Shown piece after piece: positions 1 to 5,498 of a stretch of DNA of 7,420 nt. The notes beneath the pieces were generated by a model. It was not told the origin of the DNA and did not search any database. It saw only the letters and a program-made list of their open reading frames with translations. This stretch comes from Bacteroidota bacterium (GTDB lineage: Bacteria > Bacteroidota > Rhodothermia > Balneolales > HLUCCA01): the NCBI GenBank assembly GCA_003448835.1, contig DLXM01000312.1:1-7420 (forward strand), given 5' to 3'. A program made the translations under genes and the position numbers. The first letter of the stretch is position 1; every line of letters begins with the position of its first letter.

Positions 1-3000
1 GGTTCAGATCGGCTAGATGGGCTCTTATCCCACGAACTAGCTCACGCACTTCAGTTTTCCGAATTTGGTACAAACGGATTTACACGTTTTCTTTCCATTT
101 TTTCACCCGACATTGCGCGCTCAAATCATGGACTCACACCACCCGGATTCAGAGAGGGTCTCGCTACCTACGTAGAGTCAGAATTGAATCCTCAAGTAGG
201 AGGAAGGGGAAATTTTGCTCCTTTTACGAATCAATTTTATCAAAATATTACCGGACCGTCACCATGGAATCTGGGACAACTACTTACTCCGTCAACTATT
301 TATCGCCCGGCTGACCGATACTACATTGGTGGATATCACTTCACAAATTGGCTCATTAAAACACAAAAACCTGATCTCATAGAATCCAGCCTCAAAAGTT
401 TTGCGAATTTCCCGCTTTTGGGATATGCACCGCATCTTTGGTACCACACGGGAAAAAGTCCACGAGCGTTATATCGTGAATTCATCCAATATGAAACTGA
501 AAAGTTTGATTCGATTTCTGCGACTCAAAACCAGTACTTTCAATCGAAAAATATATCAACCGAAATTCAGCAAATCATAAGCGAAAATCCCGGGATCGCA
601 CAACAAATACAGCCTTCCAATAACGAATCGCCCAACCGGCCATTTTCTGTTGAGTCTTTAACGAATAATTTCCAAACCCATCCTTATCAAACTTTTGAAA
701 ACAAAAACCTTGATGGATCTAACTCAAATAAACCAATTTGGTTCAATGATCATGAAATAATCTATTATTCTATATCGTACAACGGACGTCCGGGATTTTA
801 TATCCTAAATATCACGAATAATTCGCATGAACTGTTATACGAAACGAGGATTGAAGAATCTTTCCATTTTGAGTTAAGTCCGGACAAACAAAAGCTGCTT
901 TACTCCAGATATCATACACATCTCTTTTATGACAATCATTTCATTACGGACATATATGAGGTGGATTTAAATACACTCAAATCCTCTCGTATCACAAAAA
1001 ATGAACGTGTTCGTGCCCCCGGATACATCAATGATTCTACATTTGTCGCGCTTCAAACCAAAGTAGATACTCATCAACCTGTGGTTTTTCAAAAATCAAT
1101 CTCGGGCCATTTATCGCAAACATTTCCTCAAACAGATACCCTGAATTCACCAGAATCTTTGATTCCAATACAGCTACATCAATCACAAATTTCAATTCCC
1201 TCAAATCAAACATTAAATCCTAACCAATCATCTCAACCTCCGCAACCAAATTCACTTACGCCCCAAGCACCATCATCAGCAAATTTTGTACAGATCTCTG
1301 TAAACCCGGTTTATAAAATCGAACCAAAATCTAAAACAACGATAATCGATACAACCCCAAACCCTATCACCTCCACTAAAACAAATTCATCCTACCAGCA
1401 ATCTTCTCTCCCGGTCTCAGCAGCAATCATCACCTCAAATAATCAATCGGGTATCTATTTTAGTTTTGATGAGTCCAATCCAATACCAAAAGCAGACCAA
1501 GAACCCGAAATCTACCTGCTAAATAGCTCGATTTATGATTTATCCTGGAGTCCGGACGGGAAAAAATTGCTTTTCTCAGCCGATTATGAGCACGTCATGC
1601 AGTTATTTGAATACCATCTAGAGCAGAACTCCCTCCAGCAGCTCACGCATGGACCCTGGAACTCCATGGAAGCGTCGTACTCGACCGAAGGCACCATGAT
1701 TGCATTTATTTCACTTCAATCGAATCAGCGCAAAATCGTTATCCAAAATTATTCAGATTTTCAACCAGTATTGATTAGCAGCCCGAAAACTCCCCTCAAT
1801 CAAACTTCATCCTCAGAGAACTTAAAAATAAATGTCACGGTAACATCTAATTCACCTTCATCCAATGCCAACCACGTCGACAATTCGATATTAAATCCAA
1901 ATTATAAGGAATCAACCCAACAAAGATTTTCAGTTTCTTCGTCTAAACCAAACGAATCACTTTCGTTTAGCCAATCCAATTCACCACCCAGCACCAATTA
2001 CACTTCCATCCCCTACAAAACCGAACCATCCTGGTTAATTCCACGAACATTCGTACCCATTTCGAATCAAGTAAGCAGTAAAAACGCCCGTTCCTTCGGA
2101 CTTTCTCTTCACAGTTCCGACGTATTACGAAAAAATGCCTATGCACTCGATCTCGAATACGCTGAAAAATCCATTTTTTATGATTTGAAATATCGGTATT
2201 CCGGATTTTTTCCGGCAATTCAGCTCAATCTGAATCACACTGCTTATGATCCCGGTAATCTAATTCAGCGCGATGGACTCGAATTTTTTGGAGAACAAAG
2301 AGAATATGGAATATCCACACCTATGCGATTTAATCTGGATCATAGAAATTCATCAAATAGTGTGATCCTTATTCCCGAAATTCTAAATCAGTCTACCAGA
2401 ATCAGGCTTACCGATGATGTAAATCCAATTAAAAATCAAACAACTGATTGGTCCGGATCAAATCGTATCAGGTTCTTTTCGGCCTATAATTACCGACTAA
2501 AACAAAACATTCGGAGCATAGATCCGGTTAACGGACTCATTCTATTTTATCAGACTGATGTGGATATAAATACGAGCAACACAGATTTAAAACCATTTTC
2601 CGGACACAGAACCGGGCTTTATTTTTATTCAAGTCCAATTAAAAAGCAAAATCACACCTTGAGATTGGGAATTCAATCGATTTTTCAAAACCGGTTTGGT
2701 TATAACACGCTCGACTTAATTCATGAAGCGTTTAATTATTCTGCTTTCACCCTGGCTGATAAAGATTTCACTTCATTTTCTACGAGATATAATATTCCAT
2801 TAAGTTATCCGGATACCGGTGGAATACTGGTTCCAGCTTACATAGAAAATTATTATCTGACTTTATTTTCAGAAACTATTCTTAATTCACAATTCCAACA
2901 TCTTGATTCCGTTGTAGGTATAGGAATTCGAGGAAGATTTCGATTCTTCTATAATATCGTCTTTGATGTCGGAATTGGGATCGCAATTAATCCAACCGTA

Positions 3001-3033
3001 AAAGGTTCGGAAACGATTGTATTCAATTTTTGA
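1..3033 (+). CDS. Cell-envelope gluzincin metalloprotease with TolB-like propeller and C-terminal beta-rich region (5' partial)
   Basis: The frame is open from base 1, so this is the last 1010 residues of a longer protein; the TTG at 184 is internal and is not the start. In partial numbering, H11-E12-L-A-H15 (nt 31-45) is an HExxH zinc site, and E52 in REGLATY (nt 154-156) matches the third ligand of gluzincins with an EGLA-Y motif (peptidase-MA-like). All ligands are intact, so it is probably catalytic. Residues about 240-360 and 480-590 contain TolB/PD40-type blades (SPDKQKLLYS at 293, WSPDGKKLLFS at 516, QLTHGPW...). Two N/Q/S/P/T-rich linkers interrupt them. From about residue 690 the chain is alternating, aromatic-rich and beta-like, and it ends in ...VFNF, an outer-membrane-barrel-like terminus. 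I infer a surface or periplasmic protease anchored in the outer membrane. Substrate unknown. The signal peptide would lie upstream of the window. A DUF2911 gene follows after 44 nt on the same strand. Confidence 0.8.
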   Translation, partial: GSDRLDGLLSHELAHALQFSEFGTNGFTRFLSIFSPDIARSNHGLTPPGFREGLATYVESELNPQVGGRGNFAPFTNQFYQNITGPSPWNLGQLLTPSTIYRPADRYYIGGYHFTNWLIKTQKPDLIESSLKSFANFPLLGYAPHLWYHTGKSPRALYREFIQYETEKFDSISATQNQYFQSKNISTEIQQIISENPGIAQQIQPSNNESPNRPFSVESLTNNFQTHPYQTFENKNLDGSNSNKPIWFNDHEIIYYSISYNGRPGFYILNITNNSHELLYETRIEESFHFELSPDKQKLLYSRYHTHLFYDNHFITDIYEVDLNTLKSSRITKNERVRAPGYINDSTFVALQTKVDTHQPVVFQKSISGHLSQTFPQTDTLNSPESLIPIQLHQSQISIPSNQTLNPNQSSQPPQPNSLTPQAPSSANFVQISVNPVYKIEPKSKTTIIDTTPNPITSTKTNSSYQQSSLPVSAAIITSNNQSGIYFSFDESNPIPKADQEPEIYLLNSSIYDLSWSPDGKKLLFSADYEHVMQLFEYHLEQNSLQQLTHGPWNSMEASYSTEGTMIAFISLQSNQRKIVIQNYSDFQPVLISSPKTPLNQTSSSENLKINVTVTSNSPSSNANHVDNSILNPNYKESTQQRFSVSSSKPNESLSFSQSNSPPSTNYTSIPYKTEPSWLIPRTFVPISNQVSSKNARSFGLSLHSSDVLRKNAYALDLEYAEKSIFYDLKYRYSGFFPAIQLNLNHTAYDPGNLIQRDGLEFFGEQREYGISTPMRFNLDHRNSSNSVILIPEILNQSTRIRLTDDVNPIKNQTTDWSGSNRIRFFSAYNYRLKQNIRSIDPVNGLILFYQTDVDINTSNTDLKPFSGHRTGLYFYSSPIKKQNHTLRLGIQSIFQNRFGYNTLDLIHEAFNYSAFTLADKDFTSFSTRYNIPLSYPDTGGILVPAYIENYYLTLFSETILNSQFQHLDSVVGIGIRGRFRFFYNIVFDVGIGIAINPTVKGSETIVFNF
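31..156 (+). other. Zinc-binding active site of the gluzincin domain (HELAH ... REGLATY)
   Basis: Codons at 31-45 read H-E-L-A-H and the codon at 154-156 is the Glu of R-E-G-L-A-T-Y. Two histidines plus a downstream glutamate are the gluzincin ligand set, and the Glu of HExxH is the general base. The H15-to-E52 spacing is 36 intervening residues, and a GFREGLATY-type ligand helix is usual for peptidase-MA-like enzymes. The site lies upstream of the first plausible start codon in the window (TTG at 184), so a caller that trims the gene to that start would lose the catalytic domain. Confidence 0.8.
1100..1440 (+). repeat. Low-complexity N/Q/S/P/T-rich linker within the propeller region
   Basis: About 110 residues (partial numbering 367-480) are dominated by Ser, Asn, Gln, Pro and Thr, with almost no hydrophobic core pattern. 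The + strand here is strikingly C-rich and G-poor: the line 1201-1260 holds about 20 C and 2 G. It separates two groups of TolB-like blades. It looks like a disordered insertion, not a folded domain. Confidence 0.7.
1783..2031 (+). repeat. Second low-complexity S/N/P/T/Q-rich linker between propeller and C-terminal barrel-like region
   Basis: About 80 residues (partial numbering 595-677) have the same Ser/Asn/Pro/Thr/Gln bias and C-over-G skew as the first linker. This stretch connects the last propeller blade (ending near QNYSDFQPVLIS) to the beta-rich C-terminal part starting about residue 690. It is probably a flexible tether. Short echoes of the first linker exist (YKIEP there, YKTEP here), but no clean tandem repeat. 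Confidence 0.65.
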
Positions 3034-3077
3034 TTACATTAAATAGTCAACCATAAAATCATACCTATCATTTCGTC

Positions 3078-3614
3078 ATGAAAAAATATATTCAATCAAT
3101 TCTGGTTATAGCCCTTTGTTTAGTTAGCTATAGTATTGCACAAGCTCAGGAAGTACCAAATCCACGAGTAAGTCCAACAATGATTTCTGCTACAACTGTA
3201 GATGGAGCTTACATAAAAGTTGTCTACGGCATGCCATTTAAAAAACAACGGGAAGTTTTTGGCGGACTTGTGCCTTACAGTGAAGTCTGGAGAACCGGAG
3301 CAAATGAAGCAACAGAAATTACTTTAACAAAAGATGTTTCCTTCAACGGAGTTGATGTTGCGGCCGGACATTATTCGCTTTTTACGATTCCAACTGAAAA
3401 TGAATGGACCATCATTTTTAATAAAGACCTGGGAATGTGGGGAGCATTTAATTATAAGGCAGAAAATGACGCAGTTCGTTTTACAGTTCCATCTGAAACA
3501 TTAACAGATGAGTGGGAAGCATTTAGAATTTTGCTGGTAACTGAAGAGGGGTCTAACTCACTTCAAATGAAATGGGATAAAACCGGCGTTACAATTCCAT
3601 TCGTAGTTAAATAA
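3078..3614 (+). CDS. Exported DUF2911 family protein
   Basis: This 178-residue protein has a clear signal peptide: MKK, a hydrophobic core at residues 8-20, and a likely signal peptidase I cut after AQA at 23. The mature part matches DUF2911: YGMPFKKQREVFGGLVPYSEVWRTGANEATEI (50-81), AGHYSLFTIP (96-105) and EWTIIFNKDLGMWGAFNY (109-126). Family members are common secreted or periplasmic proteins in Bacteroidota and relatives and have no established biochemical role. The ATG at 3078 is chosen because it starts the signal peptide; there is no Shine-Dalgarno sequence, as is usual in that group. It lies 44 nt after the large protease gene and may be co-transcribed with it. An intrinsic terminator follows directly. 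Length is normal for the family. Confidence 0.9.
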   Translation: MKKYIQSILVIALCLVSYSIAQAQEVPNPRVSPTMISATTVDGAYIKVVYGMPFKKQREVFGGLVPYSEVWRTGANEATEITLTKDVSFNGVDVAAGHYSLFTIPTENEWTIIFNKDLGMWGAFNYKAENDAVRFTVPSETLTDEWEAFRILLVTEEGSNSLQMKWDKTGVTIPFVVK

Positions 3615-3629
3615 ATTTTGTATGAGAGA

Positions 3630-3666
3630 CAGGGACTTTAGTATAAAACTTTAGTCTCTGTTTTTT
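3630..3666 (+). terminator. Rho-independent terminator after the DUF2911 gene
   Basis: CAGGGACT (3630-3637) pairs with AGTCTCTG (3653-3660) as an 8-bp stem with one G-U. A small inner AGT/ACT helix is possible, and a run of six T follows at 3661-3666. The T-run runs into the stop codon (TTA on the + strand, 3665-3667) of the convergent minus-strand gene. On the minus strand no T-run follows the hairpin, so it should act mainly for + strand transcripts. Confidence 0.8.
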
Positions 3667-4036
3667 ATTCGAATTCTTTTCCCCATTCAACTTGATTTCT
3701 AACTTTATCAAGTATTTCGTCAGGTACTTCAATTTCCATGCGGAGTAATAACATCGCGTGAGTTTTTCCTTGAGCATCTAATTTAAGGGAAACTGTTCCA
3801 CCACCGCCCAGACTATCGTGCAAAATAAAATTTAATGCACCAATGTTTGGTAATTCGAATCGATCCACTTTTCCTTTACACACATTTTTCATGTGTTCTT
3901 TCACTACATCTGCGGTAAGATTTTTTAGTAAAAATGGATAAACGTCCGGATGACGAGCAATTATCCCAACATTACTGGCATTACCTTTATCCCCACTTCT
4001 TCCGTGAGCTATTTCAATCAACTTTACTAATGCCAT
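3665..4036 (-). CDS. Stand-alone AtuA-like ferredoxin-fold domain protein
   Basis: This 123-residue protein matches the small C-terminal domain of AtuA/DUF1446 proteins (acyclic terpene utilisation). Diagnostic stretches are LIEIAHGRSGDKGNASNVGIIAR (6-28), the VDRFELPNIGALNFIL segment (57-72), LGGGGTVSLKLDAQGK (76-91) and LLLRMEIEVP (96-105). In terpene/leucine-type catabolism clusters this domain is fused to, or encoded beside, the large AtuA domain; here neither that partner nor any acyl-CoA carboxylase gene is visible. The start follows the purM stop after one base (TAA-T-ATG), so the two genes are almost certainly co-transcribed and translationally coupled. The family assignment is firm. 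The function is unknown, and any purine link rests only on position. No signal peptide, so cytosolic. Confidence 0.85.
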   Translation of the reverse strand: MALVKLIEIAHGRSGDKGNASNVGIIARHPDVYPFLLKNLTADVVKEHMKNVCKGKVDRFELPNIGALNFILHDSLGGGGTVSLKLDAQGKTHAMLLLRMEIEVPDEILDKVRNQVEWGKEFE

Positions 4037-4037
4037 A

Positions 4038-5042
4038 TTAAATCACCTTTCCAATTTCTAAAATCGTCTCTTTTTGAGCAGTAGCCCATTTCATTATATC
4101 ATCTTTAGCTTCAGCAGATGCAATAATTACCAGTCCAATGCCAAGATTCATCGATAATCTCATATCCTCTTCGGGAACATTTCCAATTTGCTGAATCAAA
4201 TTAAAAATCGGATTTCTATCCCACGAACTATAATCAACATCTAATTTTAAATCCCCATTTAAAACTCTGCGTGTATTTCCTTCAATTCCACCACCGGTGA
4301 TGTGTGAAAAAGCATGAACACCTGGAAAAGATTTTAAGCCACGAATTACACTCAAATAAGATCTATGCACTTTAAGTAAAGCTTCACCAACCGATTCACC
4401 ATTTAATTCCTGTGGTCTGTCATCTACATCATATTTACTAAACAACACTTTTCTCGCCAGTGAGTACCCATTTGTATGAAGTCCGGTACTCGGTACCCCA
4501 AATAATAAATCACCTCGTTGCACTTTTGATCCGTCAACAATCGCATCTCTATCCACAACTCCAACAATAGTGCCGGCTAAATCAAACTCACCATCATTAT
4601 AAATATCAGGCATCTCTGCAGTTTCACCACCAATCAACGCACATCCATTTTCTTTACAAGCAATTGTAAATCCTTTTATAACATCAAAAGCAATTTGTTG
4701 ATCTAATTTTCCGGTTGAAAAATAATCCAGAAAAAACATCGGCTCAGCTCCACAAACCGCAATATCATTCACACAATGATTCACTAAATCTTGTCCCACT
4801 GTATCATATTGACCCTTTTTAAATGCAACAATCAATTTAGTCCCAACACCATCTACACTACTTACCAGGACAGGATCTTTCATATTCTTAAAATCGGGAC
4901 GAAATAGTCCACCGAATCCACCAATATTTGAAAGTACATTTATGTTATGGGTTTCTTTTACAATTCCTTTAATTGACTGAACCAGTTCTTCACCGGCTTT
5001 AACATCAACTCCTGAGTCTTTATAAGTAAATTGTTTCTGCAT
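4038..5042 (-). CDS. purM: Phosphoribosylformylglycinamidine cyclo-ligase (AIR synthetase)
   Basis: PurM catalyses the ATP-dependent ring closure of FGAM to 5-aminoimidazole ribonucleotide, step five of de novo purine synthesis, in the cytosol. The 334 residues span the whole family, close to the usual about 345. Visible signatures include YKDSGVDVKAGEELV at the N terminus (7-21), VSSVDGVGTKL (60-70), VNHCVNDIAVCGAEPMFFLDYF (88-109), GGETAEMP (138-145), PSTGLHTNGYSLAR (184-197) and HITGGGIEGN (247-256). NMGIGM of the family reads NLGIGL here (299-304). The ATG at 5042 is supported by the conserved N-terminal motif a few residues in. It is the first gene of a two-gene operon with the AtuA-like protein and is transcribed away from the DnaA-box-rich region, which must hold its promoter. 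Confidence 0.96.
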   Translation of the reverse strand: MQKQFTYKDSGVDVKAGEELVQSIKGIVKETHNINVLSNIGGFGGLFRPDFKNMKDPVLVSSVDGVGTKLIVAFKKGQYDTVGQDLVNHCVNDIAVCGAEPMFFLDYFSTGKLDQQIAFDVIKGFTIACKENGCALIGGETAEMPDIYNDGEFDLAGTIVGVVDRDAIVDGSKVQRGDLLFGVPSTGLHTNGYSLARKVLFSKYDVDDRPQELNGESVGEALLKVHRSYLSVIRGLKSFPGVHAFSHITGGGIEGNTRRVLNGDLKLDVDYSSWDRNPIFNLIQQIGNVPEEDMRLSMNLGIGLVIIASAEAKDDIMKWATAQKETILEIGKVI

Positions 5043-5076
5043 GTTATATGATTGAAATAAATTCGTTGGTCAGCTA

Positions 5077-5084
5077 TAAAGATA
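5077..5084 (-). promoter_or_regulatory. Possible purM -7-like element (TATCTTTA on the minus strand)
   Basis: The minus strand reads TATCTTTA, one base from the Bacteroidota -7 consensus TAnnTTTG. It would give a 5' UTR of roughly 25-30 nt before the purM ATG at 5042. I see no convincing TTTG at the expected -33 spacing, so this is weak. Confidence 0.2.
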
Positions 5085-5123
5085 CGAACTTGAAAAGAGT
5101 GTTTTGAATTCTTTTCTATGATG

Positions 5124-5132
5124 TTTTCCACA
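5124..5132 (+). promoter_or_regulatory. DnaA box TTTTCCACA (leftmost)
   Basis: TTTTCCACA matches TTWTNCACA exactly and differs from TTATCCACA by one base. It runs straight into an ACACGTGT palindrome (5130-5137) and borders the AT-rich stretch that starts at 5137, so it is well placed to seed DnaA loading next to an unwinding element. Confidence 0.55.
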
Positions 5133-5136
5133 CGTG

Positions 5137-5181
5137 TTTTCAAATAATAAATATTTTATAAATGTTCTTCTTTATATAATA
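5137..5181. other. AT-rich stretch, candidate duplex-unwinding element
   Basis: Only 4 of 45 bases are G or C. It sits between the box at 5124-5132 and the overlapping box pair at 5187-5203, the position expected of an origin unwinding element. A shorter AT-rich run (5261-5280, one C in 20) follows the perfect DnaA box and is the second candidate. Confidence 0.45.
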
Positions 5182-5186
5182 GGTAC

Positions 5187-5203
5187 TGTGGATATGTTGA
5201 TAA
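5187..5203 (-). promoter_or_regulatory. Two overlapping DnaA boxes (ATATCCACA and TTATCAACA on the minus strand)
   Basis: The plus strand reads TGTGGATAT (5187-5195) then TGTTGATAA (5195-5203), sharing one base. Each differs from the DnaA consensus by one base. The same two box types overlap by one base at 5471-5487 on the opposite strand, so the two ends of the cluster roughly mirror each other. A weak box TTATTCAGA (5209-5217, +) follows. Confidence 0.6.
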
Positions 5204-5211
5204 CATAGTTA
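5202..5211 (+). repeat. 10-bp direct repeat AACATAGTTA, left copy
   Basis: AACATAGTTA occurs here and again at 5484-5493. Each copy abuts or overlaps a TTATCAACA-type DnaA box, at opposite ends of the candidate origin. This copy also forms a small inverted repeat ATAAC-ATA-GTTAT (5200-5212). Confidence 0.5.
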
Positions 5212-5231
5212 TTCAGAGATCATATATGTAG

Positions 5232-5263
5232 TGTTGACCAAATGTTGACAAAGATGTGGATAA
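5232..5263 (-). promoter_or_regulatory. Phased DnaA-box array ending in a perfect TTATCCACA (5255-5263)
   Basis: On the plus strand TGTTGACCA (5232), TGTTGACAA (5243) and TGTGGATAA (5255) are spaced 11 and 12 bp, about one helical turn apart, all in the same orientation. The third is a perfect TTATCCACA on the minus strand; the first two are weaker (three and two mismatches). Helically phased weak boxes beside a strong one suit cooperative DnaA assembly. An AT-rich run (5261-5280) follows. Confidence 0.55.
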
Positions 5264-5302
5264 AAATTCATTAATTTTAAAGGGTTTAGTCGTACATAGA
5301 TA

Positions 5303-5317
5303 GATGTTGTAAACATC
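5303..5317. promoter_or_regulatory. Inverted repeat GATGTT-GTA-AACATC in the centre of the candidate origin
   Basis: Perfect 6-bp arms (5303-5308 and 5312-5317) with a 3-nt spacer lie in the middle of the DnaA-box cluster, where good boxes are absent. No T-run follows, so it is not a terminator. It could be an operator or another protein-binding site. An 8-bp palindrome ACATATGT lies at 5330-5337. Confidence 0.35.
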
Positions 5318-5350
5318 CGCACATAACTTACATATGTTACAGAAATTTAT

Positions 5351-5410
5351 CTTTCCACACTTAAAGTTATCCCGATTGACTGTTGATGTAGATCGTTTTT
5401 ATGTGGATGA
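5351..5410. promoter_or_regulatory. Two further DnaA boxes: CTTTCCACA (+, 5351-5359) and TCATCCACA (-, 5402-5410)
   Basis: CTTTCCACA is one base from TTWTNCACA. TGTGGATGA on the plus strand is TCATCCACA on the minus strand, one mismatch from consensus. They face each other across a stretch with weaker matches (TTATCCCGA at 5367, TGTTGATGT at 5381). Confidence 0.5.
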
Positions 5411-5421
5411 AATTGTATAAC

Positions 5422-5429
5422 TAAATTTG
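5422..5429 (+). promoter_or_regulatory. Candidate -7 element TAAATTTG of the dtd promoter
   Basis: TAAATTTG fits the Bacteroidota -7 consensus TAnnTTTG exactly. Transcription would start near 5436, giving a leader of about 60 nt to the dtd ATG at 5499. No clear TTTG stands at the -33 position (only a T-run at 5396-5400). Three DnaA boxes lie in the predicted leader, so DnaA binding could block this promoter's transcript. Confidence 0.35.
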
Positions 5430-5457
5430 CATTTTAAATTTCGAATCTTTGAACAAG

Positions 5458-5487
5458 TTATACACGTGGGTTATCCACTTATCAACA
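5458..5487 (+). promoter_or_regulatory. Right-end DnaA-box triplet (TTATACACG, TTATCCACT, TTATCAACA)
   Basis: Three same-strand boxes start at 5458, 5471 and 5479. Each is one base from TTATNCACA or TTATCCACA, and the last two share one base. The 10-bp repeat AACATAGTTA overlaps the last (5484-5493). The group ends 12 nt before the dtd start codon. Confidence 0.6.
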
Positions 5488-5498
5488 TAGTTACCAAC

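Larger units (their letters stand above)
5043..5498. other. 456-nt divergent noncoding region: candidate replication origin (DnaA-box cluster plus AT-rich stretches)
   Basis: No credible gene lies here. The span 5124-5487 holds seven 9-mers within one mismatch of TTATCCACA, including one perfect copy, plus further near matches. A rough random expectation for a span this size is well under one. Boxes occur on both strands: those on the left (5187-5263) are mostly on the minus strand, and those on the right (5458-5487) are on the plus strand. Very AT-rich stretches lie between and beside them, suitable as duplex-unwinding elements. Flanking genes run outward in both directions. These are the usual marks of oriC. 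DnaA is not encoded in the window. In several Bacteroidota-type genomes the origin is not next to dnaA, so its absence does not exclude the call. The alternative is a DnaA-controlled or DnaA-titrating promoter region. Confidence 0.65.

Noticed and set aside
1967..2218. Minus-strand 83-codon open frame
   Set aside because: It lies wholly inside the large + strand protease gene, its translation is rich in Arg/Cys/Trp with no family resemblance, and it fits an antisense shadow.
4958..5143. Minus-strand 61-codon open frame across the purM start
   Set aside because: It overlaps the conserved purM N terminus in another frame and has no recognisable motif; the upstream part is the box-rich noncoding region.
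5303..5317. Terminator hairpin in the intergenic region
   Set aside because: Stem is only 6 bp and no T-run follows on either strand.
5376..5404. Sigma-70-like promoter TTGACT with a 17-nt spacer before dtd
   Set aside because: The base run at the expected -10 position (TTATGT) is a poor match, and the TAnnTTTG element at 5422 is better for this type of organism.
5427..5498. N-terminal extension of dtd from a TTG
   Set aside because: DTD proteins begin MK/RxVIQRV, which matches the ATG at 5499. The extension only reads through DnaA boxes.
5043..5498. CRISPR array or iteron-type plasmid origin
   Set aside because: Repeats are 9-mers matching DnaA boxes at irregular spacing and on both strands. 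There are no uniform repeat-spacer units and no Rep gene, and the flanking genes are core chromosomal genes.
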